Shown piece after piece: positions 18,016-28,159 of a DNA stretch of 64,000 nt; the first letter of the stretch is position 1; every line of letters starts with the position of its first letter. Source of the DNA: Ypsolopha sequella. Its lineage: Eukaryota > Arthropoda > Insecta > Lepidoptera > Ypsolophidae. The notes below the pieces were generated by a model. The model ran no database searches. It was not told the origin of the DNA and saw nothing but the letters and a program-made list of their open reading frames with translations. A program made the position numbers and the translations under genes. The stretch covers positions 1 through 64,000 of the forward strand of contig CAKOHE010000113.1 in NCBI GenBank assembly GCA_934047225.1, written 5' to 3'.

Positions 18016-19601
18016 GCTGCTACTACTAAGTCCGGATTGTCCAAAGATAAAACACAAAAAATAAACTAGAGTGTAAGGCGTACGAAAACAAGTCTAAATT
18101 ATAACAAAATTGTAAATAGGACGGAAAAGTATATATTATCACAAAAATATCACAAAAAACACTGTTGTATAAATGTAAAGGTAAAAATATCACAGATTTA
18201 ATTGACTAAAAGAAAATTTATGAACTAGGGGTAAAAATATCACAGATTGACACGTAAAGAAAATTGAATAATTGGCTAAAATTAATGAGACTTAAATCGG
18301 AATTAATAAATTAAATAAAATTAAGACAAAATAAAAACAAAATGTCAATCTGATTAAAATAAATTACTCAAAAGAGGTTCACTAAAAATAAATAAATTTA
18401 TAAATGTCAGTTTAAAAAATGAAAGTAAAAAACAGAAGTGTAAAAATAAAAATAAAAATAAAAATTAATAATGTCAAAGTGACTAAGGTCAAAATAATAA
18501 AATAATGAAATGGAATAATAAAGACAATGACAATTTACACAAAAACAAACAATTTCAAATATAATTATAAAAAATCCGCCAATAAATAAAACCTTTAACA
18601 CAGAAAAACAGGATAAAAACAGTTTACTTATTTTATTAAAAATTCTTCCCGAGGGAGAAGCGATATTTTAAAGCCTGAATTTTGAAGGTGGCAATAAGCA
18701 CTACCTGTTAGAATTTTTTCCAAAAATTTTCCCCTCTCCAGGAATTTTGAAAAAAAATTTGAAAAAGTTTTTTGAGAGGGGAGGGTCGGGAATAGTGTCA
18801 AAAGTTGTGTCGACCCTATGATCGTTTCTTCAGGAGAGAATGAAAATCCGCTTATTTTTGCGATCGGAGGCTTGGTTCCCGAGTTATCGGGATTACCAAC
18901 CTTTTTGCCGATGGCGGACTTTCCCCGCCTTCAGAAAAAATTTTATAATAAAAAAAGTTACAGCCTTAAAAATACAAACAAAGCTGCGATCCAATCCGTA
19001 TAAGATGGCCGTTCTTCCGTAAAAATAATATTGATGCGTCCTCGATCTACCTTCCGAGATAACTGGACGGGAAGACGGGAACGAGATTACCACCAGCGAT
19101 ATTTAAGCGACTGTGGGCTGAATTTTTCAAAATAAATTTAAAAACCTTTTCAGCCGTCGTCCAGCAGCCGTTGTCCGTCTCTGGACACCTCCAATTTGCC
19201 CGTGACACTTCCGGTTCCGGAGTTAGGGGCCCACGTGGTACTTGTTTTTTTGCCCCTAAAATCTGAAGTCCTGGCCGGAGGGGGGCAAATGAGGTGTCAG
19301 GAGGTAGGGCTCCACTGGGCGACTCCAGCCGCTCCAAAAAATCACTGGGGCACTCGATCCGTTTTCCAGATAAACTCGGAAAACCACAGTTCACTTCAAA
19401 TTTTTGCACTTTTCTTCCAAAATTTCTCCAAAAATCACTTTTTTCACCTTTTTCTTTCAGATTAAGGTAGATCTCGCTTAAATTTGCACAAAAACACTTT
19501 TCTTTTTGAATTTGGGGTCACTTTACTATTTTTAAAGATTTTTGGCGCGCGGAGCAGAGTTAAAGTGATGCGCTCGGGTCGGGGAGCGGCGCGCGACTGG
19601 G
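18016..19601 (-). promoter_or_regulatory. 5' UTR of LINE B
   Basis: About 1.6 kb upstream of ORF1. The part nearest ORF1 (18060-18660) is very A/T-rich, with a duplicated GTAAAAATATCACAGATT (18180 and 18231). The distal part (18690-19601) matches LINE Z. LINEs of this type carry an internal promoter in the 5' UTR, so one is expected at the 5' tip near 19600, but I see no core element I can assign. Confidence 0.65.
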
Positions 19602-19641
19602 TTAGGTTAGGTTAGGTTAGGTTAGGTTAGGTTAGGTTAGG
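19602..19641 (+). repeat. (TTAGG)8 telomeric repeat array
   Basis: Eight perfect TTAGG units between the 5' end of LINE B and the tail of LINE C. Confidence 0.97.
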
Positions 19642-19894
19642 TTTTTTTTTTTTTTTTTTTTTTTTTATAATGAATGCAAGTGCTATGGACGTTGTCCATA
19701 CCTTTTTTAGCAATGTTTATTTTGGCAATTTAGTTCTGTTCCTCTTTTCGCTCCTTACAACAAAATTAAATAATTTTGGTGTGAAATACAATTTAGGTGG
19801 TTCGTTTTTACATTGGACCCTTACTTATAGCTAGTTACATATATATATATATACTAAAAATATTTATATTAACTAAAATTTTATTTTATTTATT

Positions 19895-19947
<53 letters not shown>

Positions 19948-20133
19948 ACATATTCTATATCGGTACATATTCTTTAAACTATATTCTATACATATTTTAT
20001 TACAGTCTAATTTAAAATACATGTTTTGTTACATTTAGGGGGTTTACATATTATTATTACACAATTTCTGACAATTGCTGTGGTGAGATGGAAATAACAC
20101 ACTTTTATTGAGAGAGGGGGGAAGATAGCCGGC
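19642..20133 (-). other. Poly(A) tail and 3' UTR of LINE C
   Basis: A 25-nt T-run is followed by about 470 bp of AT-rich sequence with a second T-run of more than 40 nt near 19899-19943. The opening block (AAGTGCTATGGACGTTG and CGCTCCTTACA) is shared with D and G, marking a family 3' UTR. No gene is seen. Confidence 0.8.
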
Positions 20134-23100
20134 TCAGACGACTGGGTTGCCGCCCGTGCCACCATTCAGCATGGCGTCAGCCACTGACGTGTCTCGGTTC
20201 CTCCAGGCCATTTTAAGGTTGTACTCTTTGATCGTGCCGGTCTCAGCTGCCAGGGCGTTCCTTATTAGCCGAACTATGGCATCGTTTTTTCGGCAAGCCG
20301 TATAGTAAACACAGCTGCCGGTATGCCTTGACACCGCCACGACTGCGTGATGGATGCTGCTGTGCAACTGCTGGGTGACTTTCGCAGTTCTTATGATCAC
20401 CACTCTCTCCCACGTGAGTCCCTGAGCCTCGTGGATTGTGTGGATACGCGACCCTTGTTGCTTGCCGTAACCCAGGCCTTCTAGGAAGTGTTTTTCGGCC
20501 TGGGTGTGAACAAGGTAGAGGGTGTTATGCTCCTTTCTTGGAGGTCGCGTATCTTCGTAGGATTCCAGAGTCAAGGACCGTGTTTGAGCCTTGGACGAGT
20601 ATATGCCACTGTAGATCTCCCTTAGGGCATATGCGACGTCCATGGGGTTTCGATGTGTGCACAGCAGTTGTTTTGTTATGCAACCAAACAGACTGGGACT
20701 GAGGTACCTCATCGGGAAAAGGTTTTCTCTGTCGATGAAAGGGACCTGGTTTTGGTCACCCAGGAGCAAGATTTTGCTGACGCCGACTATCCGGGTTGCT
20801 AATACAATGGCTCCAAAATGGCTCATGAGAGCCTCGTCGACTATAAGCCGACGGAAGCTCCCGCCCTCGCGAATGCCGTTTACCAGCAATGAGGCCATCG
20901 TGCGCACCCTGAATTTTGCGGTTCTGCCGAGCTTGCCCTCCAGTTTTTGGCGGAGGTCTCTTGCTCCTTCTAGCGTGGGCGTCGTTACCAGGTCCGTTTC
21001 ACGGTCAAAGTTGTTGACTACCCAGGTCGTTTTTCCGCAACCTGGGACCCCGTTTACCCATTCCATTTCTGGTGTCAGCATTTGTGCTACGGCTTCGGTG
21101 GGTTCAGAATCCCCTAGCAGTTTATTTGCTATTTTTAGGATTCTGTCCTCCAGCATTATCCGTGTGCACTTGGCGACGACCACGATGGGGTCATCCGCTG
21201 GGGTGGTGAAGACAGGTTTCCCCATCCGGTTTGACTCGTTTTCATCCAACTCCACAAAACCACCGGTGCCATTGTACGCGGCCATGTATTCCCCCGCCAT
21301 TGTTCCCCCCAACACTTGGAAGGTAGCGTTGTTGTACACCGCCGCTTCGCACTCCTCGAGTTTGGACTGTAGCAATTGCTCGTTCCCCCGACGATAGGCT
21401 AGGAGGATCGTTCGGCATGTTTCTTGTTTAGAAACAACTGTGCCTTTGAGCATCGCTACGTACTCCAGGAGCGCGTTGGACAAGTGGTCTGATGGAGTGG
21501 TGGGTGTGACGAGTTCCGGTAGAGCAACCAGACCCCTGTCGGATTTTGATGGGTTTGTTCGGGGTATTCCTGAGACTGTCCCCGATGAGGTTGTGGGTCT
21601 GGGGGGTGTGAGTGTGTCCGTGTGTCTTTTTATTCTAGACGAGATGTTGGTGAAACAACCGACCGCTGCTCTGGTCATGGTTGACAGCACTCCCTCCGAC
21701 TCCTCTCGGCGAGGGGGCGGCTGTCTCTCACCTGCGATCTTTTCTTGCAGCCTCTCTGAACCGCTTAGTTCTGGAGTCGCTATTGGGTGGCCCCAGCTGT
21801 CGATGGGGGTGGAGGATTCGCCGAGACGATACGGTTTCAGATGACTGAGGTTTTGGCCTCTGTCTTCGTAAACCACCATCTCGTGTTTACTCGAGGCTCT
21901 GATGATCCCCGAGTAATCTTCCACTTCGGCTTTAAGGTAGGCCACTACCATAGCGTCCACGCTGATTTTCTTAGCAGGTCCGTCGATGGCTGCTAGGCTG
22001 GAAAGCATCGAACTCGCCTCAGCGAATTCTGAAACGTCGTCGCCGGCCACAAATAGCGCGATAACTTTGTTCTTAGTTCGCACTATTCGGCAGCGATGAC
22101 CTGCCACGGTGGCATCCCCGAGCGCCTCGAATACTTTCCGCCTTATGGTTGCCTTGAAGTTGCTCCCCTTTAAGAGGAGAGCAAGGCCAGGTGAGATGTT
22201 GACAACTTTCTTTCCCCATATTCTGCAGAAGCAGATACCGAGTCTCTCGGTGCTGTCATCCATGAACGTCGCTACTCCTTTGAGTCTTATGCCCGGTGTA
22301 CCTGCCTCACTGGACTTCAGAAGCTGGTACTCCGCTGGCATTGAGCAGCTAGTTGTTGGCTGTTGTGTCTGCGATGGTGTTTGTGTGTTGTTATCTGGTT
22401 GAGGGTGAGGTGTGTTGGTTAGGTCTGTGGACGAGTTCCTCTTAGCCGCTATCCGTATGACGGATTCTGCGAATGCAAGGAAGAGCGTTCTGCTGTCTTT
22501 GTCTGCGATGATGTTCCGCAGTTCGGCTTTTTCCAGCTTGATGTTTAGCCGGTACTCTAATTCCATTCGGGCAGCCGCGAAACGAGGGCAGTCCAGTAAA
22601 AGATGCCATACTGACTCGCTAGTGTCGGGGTCGCACTCACAACCGGGGCTGCTTTTCAGCTTGAACCGATGTAAGTACTCCGCCATGCCCCCGTGTCCTG
22701 TCAAGGCTTGCACTTGACGGTGCGTCATTTTGGTTTCACGGACTGTGCGGAACGCAACATTTACGTCCGGGAAGAAAACCTTCGTGACGGCACCAGTGCT
22801 GGAGGAGCTATACCTGTCTTGCCATCTGCGTATAGTTTCCTCTCTGATCTTTCTCTTGACGTGTGACACGGGAACTTCACTGTAGTCTGGGGCATCGCTT
22901 GACTGCAAGGCCGCTTGTTTGGCCAGTTCGTCTGCTCTTTCGTTTCCGGCCGTGCCCACATGCGCCCTGAGCCAGAAGAGCCGCACCTGCCGACCCTGTG
23001 CTCTGATTTCCGCTACGCACTCTTTGATGTTCTTGGTAAGGGGATGTGTTGACTTGGGATTTTCCAGCAGTTCTAGTGACGATCTTGAGTCACTCAAGAT

Positions 23101-26100
23101 GTTGATTCGGTCACTGGTGCTGTTCTTGGCCAAGTCAATCGCCCTATGGAGTGCGTATAATTCTGATTGGAAGACAGTGCACGCCGGGTCCAGGCTGAAG
23201 GTGTGAAAACTGGTTTCCTGTCCATCCTCCCACCATGTGAGGGCTGCTCCTACCTTGCCCTCAATTTTGCTGCCGTCAGTGTACACTTGTGGCCCAGCAA
23301 TGCAGTGGGTGGATAGAGTTTCGGAATCCATGTTTTCTAGGAGCTCGTACTCTGTTGTTATGAGTTGAGAAGGATGTGGCTGCTCAAGGTAGCTTATCCT
23401 TTGCTCCATTTTCCTTCCTGGTGGTATGTAGTCTGTACTGAAACCTCGTTTGGCCATGTACAGAGCTGCGGCTTCTTGTACTCTGAGGTCCAGGGGCAGC
23501 AGGCCCGATAGAATTAGTGCCGACGAGAGCGAGACCGTTCTGTACGCTTTGCAGATCTTCTGGGCAAATCCTCTTTGCAGTGCATCCAGACGATCTCTGA
23601 TCATCTGGAGTTCTGTGGATTGGTACCACACACTTGCTGCGTACAGAACGATCGGCTCGACAACCGCTACGTATATCGTCCTTACGATTTCACCGTTCAG
23701 GCCCCACGTCACCTTTGCTGCGCGCGCTAGATGTTTGTATATGTCCGCAGCTTTTTTACAGACTGCGGTCACGTGCGCCTTAAAGGTGAGCTTTCGGTCG
23801 ATGACGAGACCAAGGAGTTTTATCTCATGTACGAGTTCGAGTCTACTCCCTGAGATATAGAGGTGTGGTTCCCCGTACTTCAGCTTTTTGGTCATCAACA
23901 TCGCCTTGGTCTTGTGTGCGGCGAAGTTGAGCTTGTTCTGAGTACCCCACTCCACTATCGTCTCCAGTGTCGAGTTGACTCGTTGCTCCATGGTTTCGAC
24001 CGAGTGCCCGGTGAATGTAAGAACTACGTCGTCCGCAAAAGCTTGCGCATGTACTCCTTCTTGTACCAGTTTGGCCAACAGCGGATCGAGTATGATGTTC
24101 CAAAAGGTTGGTCCTCCGATGGATCCTTGGACGCAACCCTTTGTAGTATCCCTCTCGCTTGTTGCTCTGGCATAGTTGACCACTATTTTCCGGTCTTGTA
24201 GATAGGAGCACACCATCGCATATATGTTTTGCGGACACTTCCTTGTGGCTAGTTGGTGCTTCAAAGCCGGCCACCATGCGTTGTCGAAGGCCCCCTCTAT
24301 GTCCAGCGAGATCATAAGAACTATCTTCTTACTTTCAAGTTCTGATCTCACGTGCTTAATAAGGTCATAGAGGGCGTCCTCGGTCCCGCGTTGTGGCGTA
24401 AACCCATACTGGTTGTGGTTAAGCGTGGGCTGCACGTGCCATTGCAGCCTGTTAACCAAGAGTTTCTCGACGATTTTTCCGAGAACTGGCAGAAGTCCTA
24501 TGGGTCTATATGACTTCGGATGTGTGTAGTCATCTTTGCCCTGTTTCCCGAGGATTATTACGTGCGCCATTTTCCACTGAGCAGGAAAGTGTGCAAGCTC
24601 TAGGCATTTGTTAGCCAGAGCCATGAACACCTCCCTTCCCGCTTCGATGGCCTTCGTACAGATATCTGCGGTAAGCCCGTCCGGTCCCGGTGCCTTTTTT
24701 GGATTAATGTCATGAAGGACTGAATCCAATTCGGCTTCCGTGAACGGTGGGTCGTCTTCCGACAGATTTTGGATGTCCTCGGGGTTGGAGTCCGTCAGCT
24801 CTCGGAGATGTTTGTGGAAGGGTTGATCGGTCGATACAGAGTCGTCAGGGTAGAACGTGCTGGCCAGGAGATCGGCCGATGCCTCGGGGCTGAGTGTTTC
24901 GCCCTTCTCGTTCCTCAGAAGCGGGTCTTCTCGCCTTTTAGTTGTTCGCCTTATTACTCTGTATATCCCATCCCACATACTCTCCCTTTCCTGCGTCGAG
25001 CAGAACTCTTTCCAGCTTTGGGTTTGGGCTTCGCTAGCCTTTTTTTCGTAGTCCAGCTTGACGGTGAGGTACTCGTCAACCACGTGTTCTCTTCTAGTGG
25101 GTGCAGCGTTGCGGATTCTTCGCCTCCTTCGGTTTACCTCTCTTTTCAGGTCAGCGAGGTCTTTGGACCACCAGGGGGGTGCAACCTTGCCTTTGTAGGC
25201 GCCTAGTTTAGGGATTGCTTTGTCGCATGCCTTTTGAATAGCGTTGGTATATGCGGCAAGCATGTTATCCAATTCCTCGACGCTCGAGATGGAGTTGATG
25301 TTGTCTAGGGAGATGTTACTCTCGGCTAAGCCGGACTTCACATGGAGGTGGAATTCTTGCCAGTTTGCCTTCTTGACGTTAAACTTGCGAGTGGTAGTGG
25401 GTTCTAGATCCACTAACTCTCCGTCCAATCGCAAGGCGAAGGCAATGGCATTGTGGTCTGACGTAGTCATATCACGGTCCACTCTCCAGTCTTCAATCCT
25501 GCCTAGCAGAGATTGACTACACGCAGTAACATCCACTATGCTGCTGTATAGTCTACCTCCCCTGTATGTTTCAAACGTGGGGGTGTCTCCCCTGTTGAGA
25601 ACATGAAACTCCATCTCGTCGAGGAAGGCGCTGTATGCTACTCCTCTGGGGTCGTCGTGCTTGCTGCCCCACCAGAGACTCCACGCGTTTACGTCCCCGC
25701 CTATGATGATGTTGTTAGTGTTGAGCTTTTTACATTTTTGTTCAACACTCTGCAAGTTCACATTGATGTCTTGATTCCCCTCGAAGTACACCGATAGCAC
25801 TGCCAGCTTAAGGCTGCCCGCCACCAGGATCACCGCTGCCTCGGTCTCGGTCACCAACTGTGGGTCGTGAATTACCCTCAGGTGGTCCCCGAAAACGATG
25901 ACAGCAGCTTTCACTGGTTTTTTGCGATTAAGGGTGCACTGAATGACTTGTGCGCCAGGGTAGGTGCTCATATTGCCGCTACTTCCCACATAGGGTTCCT
26001 GTACCAGGGCAATAGAGACCCCGCTTCCCTTGGCTGCCTGTATCAGCTCCTGCGTCGCCAGTTTGTTGCGCCGCAGGTTAGCCTGAATTACTAGCAGTTT

Positions 26101-26160
26101 GCTACGGGGAGTATTCGGGGGGGGGGAGGTGGGGGTGGTATCGTCGCCCTTAGCAGTAGC
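20134..26160 (-). CDS. LINE C ORF2: endonuclease, RT, RNase H, zinc motif, unknown domain, SF1 helicase
   Basis: About 2,008 codons counted from 26160. The endonuclease spans about 20-240 (QANL with Asn near 28, VQEPYVG, GGDVNAWSLWWGS, TSDHNAI). RT spans about 485-800 (NPKKAPGPDG near 490, FADDVV near 710). RNase H spans about 955-1080 (YTDGSK, FQSELYAL, SDSRSSLELL, RAHVGTAGNERAD). A zinc motif lies near 1180 (CECDPDTSESVWHLLLDC). An unrecognised domain spans about 1278-1440, followed by a Ser/Pro/Thr-rich linker. The SF1 helicase spans about 1700-1960 (GVPGCGKTT, IVDEAL, GDQNQVPF, CTHRNP, TIHEAQGLT, VAVSRHT). The frame opens directly after an in-frame TGA, 8 nt before the ORF1 stop codon, and has no AUG until inside the endonuclease, so translation must be by recoding or non-AUG reinitiation. 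Confidence 0.95.
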   Translation of the reverse strand, partial: ATAKGDDTTPTSPPPNTPRSKLLVIQANLRRNKLATQELIQAAKGSGVSIALVQEPYVGSSGNMSTYPGAQVIQCTLNRKKPVKAAVIVFGDHLRVIHDPQLVTETEAAVILVAGSLKLAVLSVYFEGNQDINVNLQSVEQKCKKLNTNNIIIGGDVNAWSLWWGSKHDDPRGVAYSAFLDEMEFHVLNRGDTPTFETYRGGRLYSSIVDVTACSQSLLGRIEDWRVDRDMTTSDHNAIAFALRLDGELVDLEPTTTRKFNVKKANWQEFHLHVKSGLAESNISLDNINSISSVEELDNMLAAYTNAIQKACDKAIPKLGAYKGKVAPPWWSKDLADLKREVNRRRRRIRNAAPTRREHVVDEYLTVKLDYEKKASEAQTQSWKEFCSTQERESMWDGIYRVIRRTTKRREDPLLRNEKGETLSPEASADLLASTFYPDDSVSTDQPFHKHLRELTDSNPEDIQNLSEDDPPFTEAELDSVLHDINPKKAPGPDGLTADICTKAIEAGREVFMALANKCLELAHFPAQWKMAHVIILGKQGKDDYTHPKSYRPIGLLPVLGKIVEKLLVNRLQWHVQPTLNHNQYGFTPQRGTEDALYDLIKHVRSELESKKIVLMISLDIEGAFDNAWWPALKHQLATRKCPQNIYAMVCSYLQDRKIVVNYARATSERDTTKGCVQGSIGGPTFWNIILDPLLAKLVQEGVHAQAFADDVVLTFTGHSVETMEQRVNSTLETIVEWGTQNKLNFAAHKTKAMLMTKKLKYGEPHLYISGSRLELVHEIKLLGLVIDRKLTFKAHVTAVCKKAADIYKHLARAAKVTWGLNGEIVRTIYVAVVEPIVLYAASVWYQSTELQMIRDRLDALQRGFAQKICKAYRTVSLSSALILSGLLPLDLRVQEAAALYMAKRGFSTDYIPPGRKMEQRISYLEQPHPSQLITTEYELLENMDSETLSTHCIAGPQVYTDGSKIEGKVGAALTWWEDGQETSFHTFSLDPACTVFQSELYALHRAIDLAKNSTSDRINILSDSRSSLELLENPKSTHPLTKNIKECVAEIRAQGRQVRLFWLRAHVGTAGNERADELAKQAALQSSDAPDYSEVPVSHVKRKIREETIRRWQDRYSSSSTGAVTKVFFPDVNVAFRTVRETKMTHRQVQALTGHGGMAEYLHRFKLKSSPGCECDPDTSESVWHLLLDCPRFAAARMELEYRLNIKLEKAELRNIIADKDSRTLFLAFAESVIRIAAKRNSSTDLTNTPHPQPDNNTQTPSQTQQPTTSCSMPAEYQLLKSSEAGTPGIRLKGVATFMDDSTERLGICFCRIWGKKVVNISPGLALLLKGSNFKATIRRKVFEALGDATVAGHRCRIVRTKNKVIALFVAGDDVSEFAEASSMLSSLAAIDGPAKKISVDAMVVAYLKAEVEDYSGIIRASSKHEMVVYEDRGQNLSHLKPYRLGESSTPIDSWGHPIATPELSGSERLQEKIAGERQPPPRREESEGVLSTMTRAAVGCFTNISSRIKRHTDTLTPPRPTTSSGTVSGIPRTNPSKSDRGLVALPELVTPTTPSDHLSNALLEYVAMLKGTVVSKQETCRTILLAYRRGNEQLLQSKLEECEAAVYNNATFQVLGGTMAGEYMAAYNGTGGFVELDENESNRMGKPVFTTPADDPIVVVAKCTRIMLEDRILKIANKLLGDSEPTEAVAQMLTPEMEWVNGVPGCGKTTWVVNNFDRETDLVTTPTLEGARDLRQKLEGKLGRTAKFRVRTMASLLVNGIREGGSFRRLIVDEALMSHFGAIVLATRIVGVSKILLLGDQNQVPFIDRENLFPMRYLSPSLFGCITKQLLCTHRNPMDVAYALREIYSGIYSSKAQTRSLTLESYEDTRPPRKEHNTLYLVHTQAEKHFLEGLGYGKQQGSRIHTIHEAQGLTWERVVIIRTAKVTQQLHSSIHHAVVAVSRHTGSCVYYTACRKNDAIVRLIRNALAAETGTIKEYNLKMAWRNRDTSVADAMLNGGTGGNPVV

Positions 26161-28159
26161 TCACGCGCGAGCGAGCTATGGCGTCCATCTTTTGCCTTTC
26201 TGGACACTCATAGTCATATGCTGCATGCGCTTTTGATGTTGGGGTGTGAGCCTGTTCGCAGTTTTTGCAGTGAGGAGCAGCATCCTCCTTTCTGCCGCGA
26301 CAATTCTCCCAGGAGTGATTTCCCCCACAGAATCCGCAGAGGTCCTCCTTCTCCCGGCAGAGGCTTTTGGTGTGGCCAAATCCCCAGCACCTGGAGCACT
26401 GGATTAGGGGCGACTGGTCCTCAACGGGGCTCCGTGAGAGGCCGATGTAGACTTTTTTAGCATCCATCAGCCTTCCATAGAGTGCCGCCGACACCTCGAA
26501 GACTATGTGAGCCTGCAGTGCGTTCCTAGCTCTCTTTCTATATTTTACTCTGATGAGATTTTCGTCTTTCTCCAGGCCCATAAAAAGATGTTTATTTTGA
26601 GCCCGGAACTGCTGCGTAATCTCATCATCCTTTTGGTAGGCGAGGACATTTTTGACAATGACTAGTGGATGGTTTACGCGAGGCTCTTCCACTTTTAGAG
26701 TTTGATTGCTTTTAACTCTTGTCCTTACCAGGGCCAGGTCTTCTTTGGACCCACAAGTAAGGACAACCTTTTGGTTTCTCGCCTTTCTCACTCGATCCAC
26801 CCGTGCGCCGGTTGTTACCATGTCCAGCGCACCGATTATCGTCTTGATGACATTATCGCCGGTCTTATTGGCTTCTGTCGAGGAGACGATAATACTGTGG
26901 TTCGGTCTTGGCGGAGGCGGTGTGGCTTGCAGTTTCTCGGGCTTGCGCTTCCGCTGCACTACGGTCCACCCGCTCGCCTCAGCGATCTCAGTCTCTAGGT
27001 TGAGTTGCGGCGGGGGTGTGCGCATCCTTTGTTCGCGCATGGTTCTGAGCTCCGAGGAAACTGCCTCAAGCCTTTCGGTGAGCGGCTGTAGGTGCTCTGT
27101 GAGTTCCGAATGTGTGGTGTTGTTTTTTTCCTTGGTGGTGATTGCCTCGCGTAAAGTGTTCTTTATGTACGCCTCTAAATGTGTAAGCGTTTCCCTCACA
27201 TCCTTTACCTCCTGCTCTAGGCGGTCGGTCTGAGGCTGTGAGGTTTCCGCTATGTGTGTTTGTGTGTCCGCCCGGCTTGCCATTTCTTTGTGCAGCTCTG
27301 TCGTCCTTTGAGAGAGAGTCGTTGTCTCTCTCCTCATTGAGTCTAGTTGTCCGGAGAGCTGCCCTATGCTAGTGAAGAGTTTTTCAAAGTCTCCTCTGAG
27401 AGAGCTCTCCGGGCAACCGGGCCCACGAGCTGACATTTGGGCAAGCTGTTTTGACAAGCCCTGCACAACTTGGTCAACTGCGGCCAGGCGGTCCGTGATT
27501 TTCCCTATTTGCCCGAATGGATCCCACGTTTCGTAAGCTAGCCATTCTCTCACGGCCTTTGTTTCCCGGAGGCCCTGCCCTACTTCCTCCATTGTTTTTT
27601 GAAGGTTGACGGTGAGGCTGTTGGTCACTTCAGTGAGCTGCCTTGTGTGGTCGCGCTCCGCTCTGACGAGTTCCTGAGCGTGACGGCTTCTTTCCTTCTC
27701 CAGATTGAATTTGTGCCGTGATCTGGAGTCGGCAAGGGACAGCACCGTCTCGTATAGGGTTTGGAGGGATGAGATGGCCGTGGTTTTGATCTCCGTCTTT
27801 AGGTTTTTAGCGGCTTCTAGAGCCTCTTTACCTTTGAGGAGCATTTCTGTGGCTAGCTTATTTGCGGCATCCATGTGGACCCCACTCCTGAAGTCCCTGT
27901 CCGTGGTGGCCACATAACTGTCTCTTCGGTTTGGCGAAGAGTCTTCATCCGAGTCAATTGGCCGAGACGGTGATAGTTCGGCGTGTGAAACGGCAACGCT
28001 TCGCTCCGAGACTGGTGAGACCGACTCGCCCTCAGAAACGGACTTCACGTTTTTCCTGAGAAGTTTCTCCCGAAGCGAGTGATGTGGTCGCAGAGGGGGC
28101 ACCCCAGTCGTGGATGGCTTGGTGACAGAGGTTGTTGTTTTTTTTGTGATGTTCGACAT
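26150..28159 (-). CDS. LINE C ORF1: Gag-like RNA-binding protein
   Basis: 669 aa from the ATG at 28157-28159. The N-terminus is basic and Ser/Pro-rich. The central region is heptad-like and probably coiled-coil (SRHKFNLEKERSRHAQELVR, QLSGQLDSMRRETTTLSQR). A globular region follows (HSIIVSSTEANKTGDNVIK to VVLTCGSKEDL), then three zinc knuckles (CSRCWGFGHTKSLC, CGFCGGNHSWENC, CKNCEQAHTPTSKAH). It ends SRVSYC with a TAA that overlaps ORF2. It should coat the element RNA and by analogy deliver it to telomeres. It is close to the ORF1 of D and F and distant from that of B. Confidence 0.94.
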   Translation of the reverse strand: MSNITKKTTTSVTKPSTTGVPPLRPHHSLREKLLRKNVKSVSEGESVSPVSERSVAVSHAELSPSRPIDSDEDSSPNRRDSYVATTDRDFRSGVHMDAANKLATEMLLKGKEALEAAKNLKTEIKTTAISSLQTLYETVLSLADSRSRHKFNLEKERSRHAQELVRAERDHTRQLTEVTNSLTVNLQKTMEEVGQGLRETKAVREWLAYETWDPFGQIGKITDRLAAVDQVVQGLSKQLAQMSARGPGCPESSLRGDFEKLFTSIGQLSGQLDSMRRETTTLSQRTTELHKEMASRADTQTHIAETSQPQTDRLEQEVKDVRETLTHLEAYIKNTLREAITTKEKNNTTHSELTEHLQPLTERLEAVSSELRTMREQRMRTPPPQLNLETEIAEASGWTVVQRKRKPEKLQATPPPPRPNHSIIVSSTEANKTGDNVIKTIIGALDMVTTGARVDRVRKARNQKVVLTCGSKEDLALVRTRVKSNQTLKVEEPRVNHPLVIVKNVLAYQKDDEITQQFRAQNKHLFMGLEKDENLIRVKYRKRARNALQAHIVFEVSAALYGRLMDAKKVYIGLSRSPVEDQSPLIQCSRCWGFGHTKSLCREKEDLCGFCGGNHSWENCRGRKEDAAPHCKNCEQAHTPTSKAHAAYDYECPERQKMDAIARSRVSYC

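Larger units (their letters stand above)
11620..19601 (-). mobile_element. LINE B: full-length telomeric LINE without helicase
   Basis: A complete element of about 8 kb. It has an oligo(A) tail (11620-11638), 3' UTR, ORF2 with endonuclease-RT-RNase H-zinc motif (12255-16001), ORF1 Gag with zinc knuckles (15985-18015), and a 1.6-kb 5' UTR ending at TTAGG. Both ORFs are free of stops, so it is coding-competent. It is the reference copy for Z (5' UTR match) and E (ORF2 and 3' UTR match). By domain order and the QANLQR endonuclease signature it is of R1/TRAS type. Confidence 0.92.
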
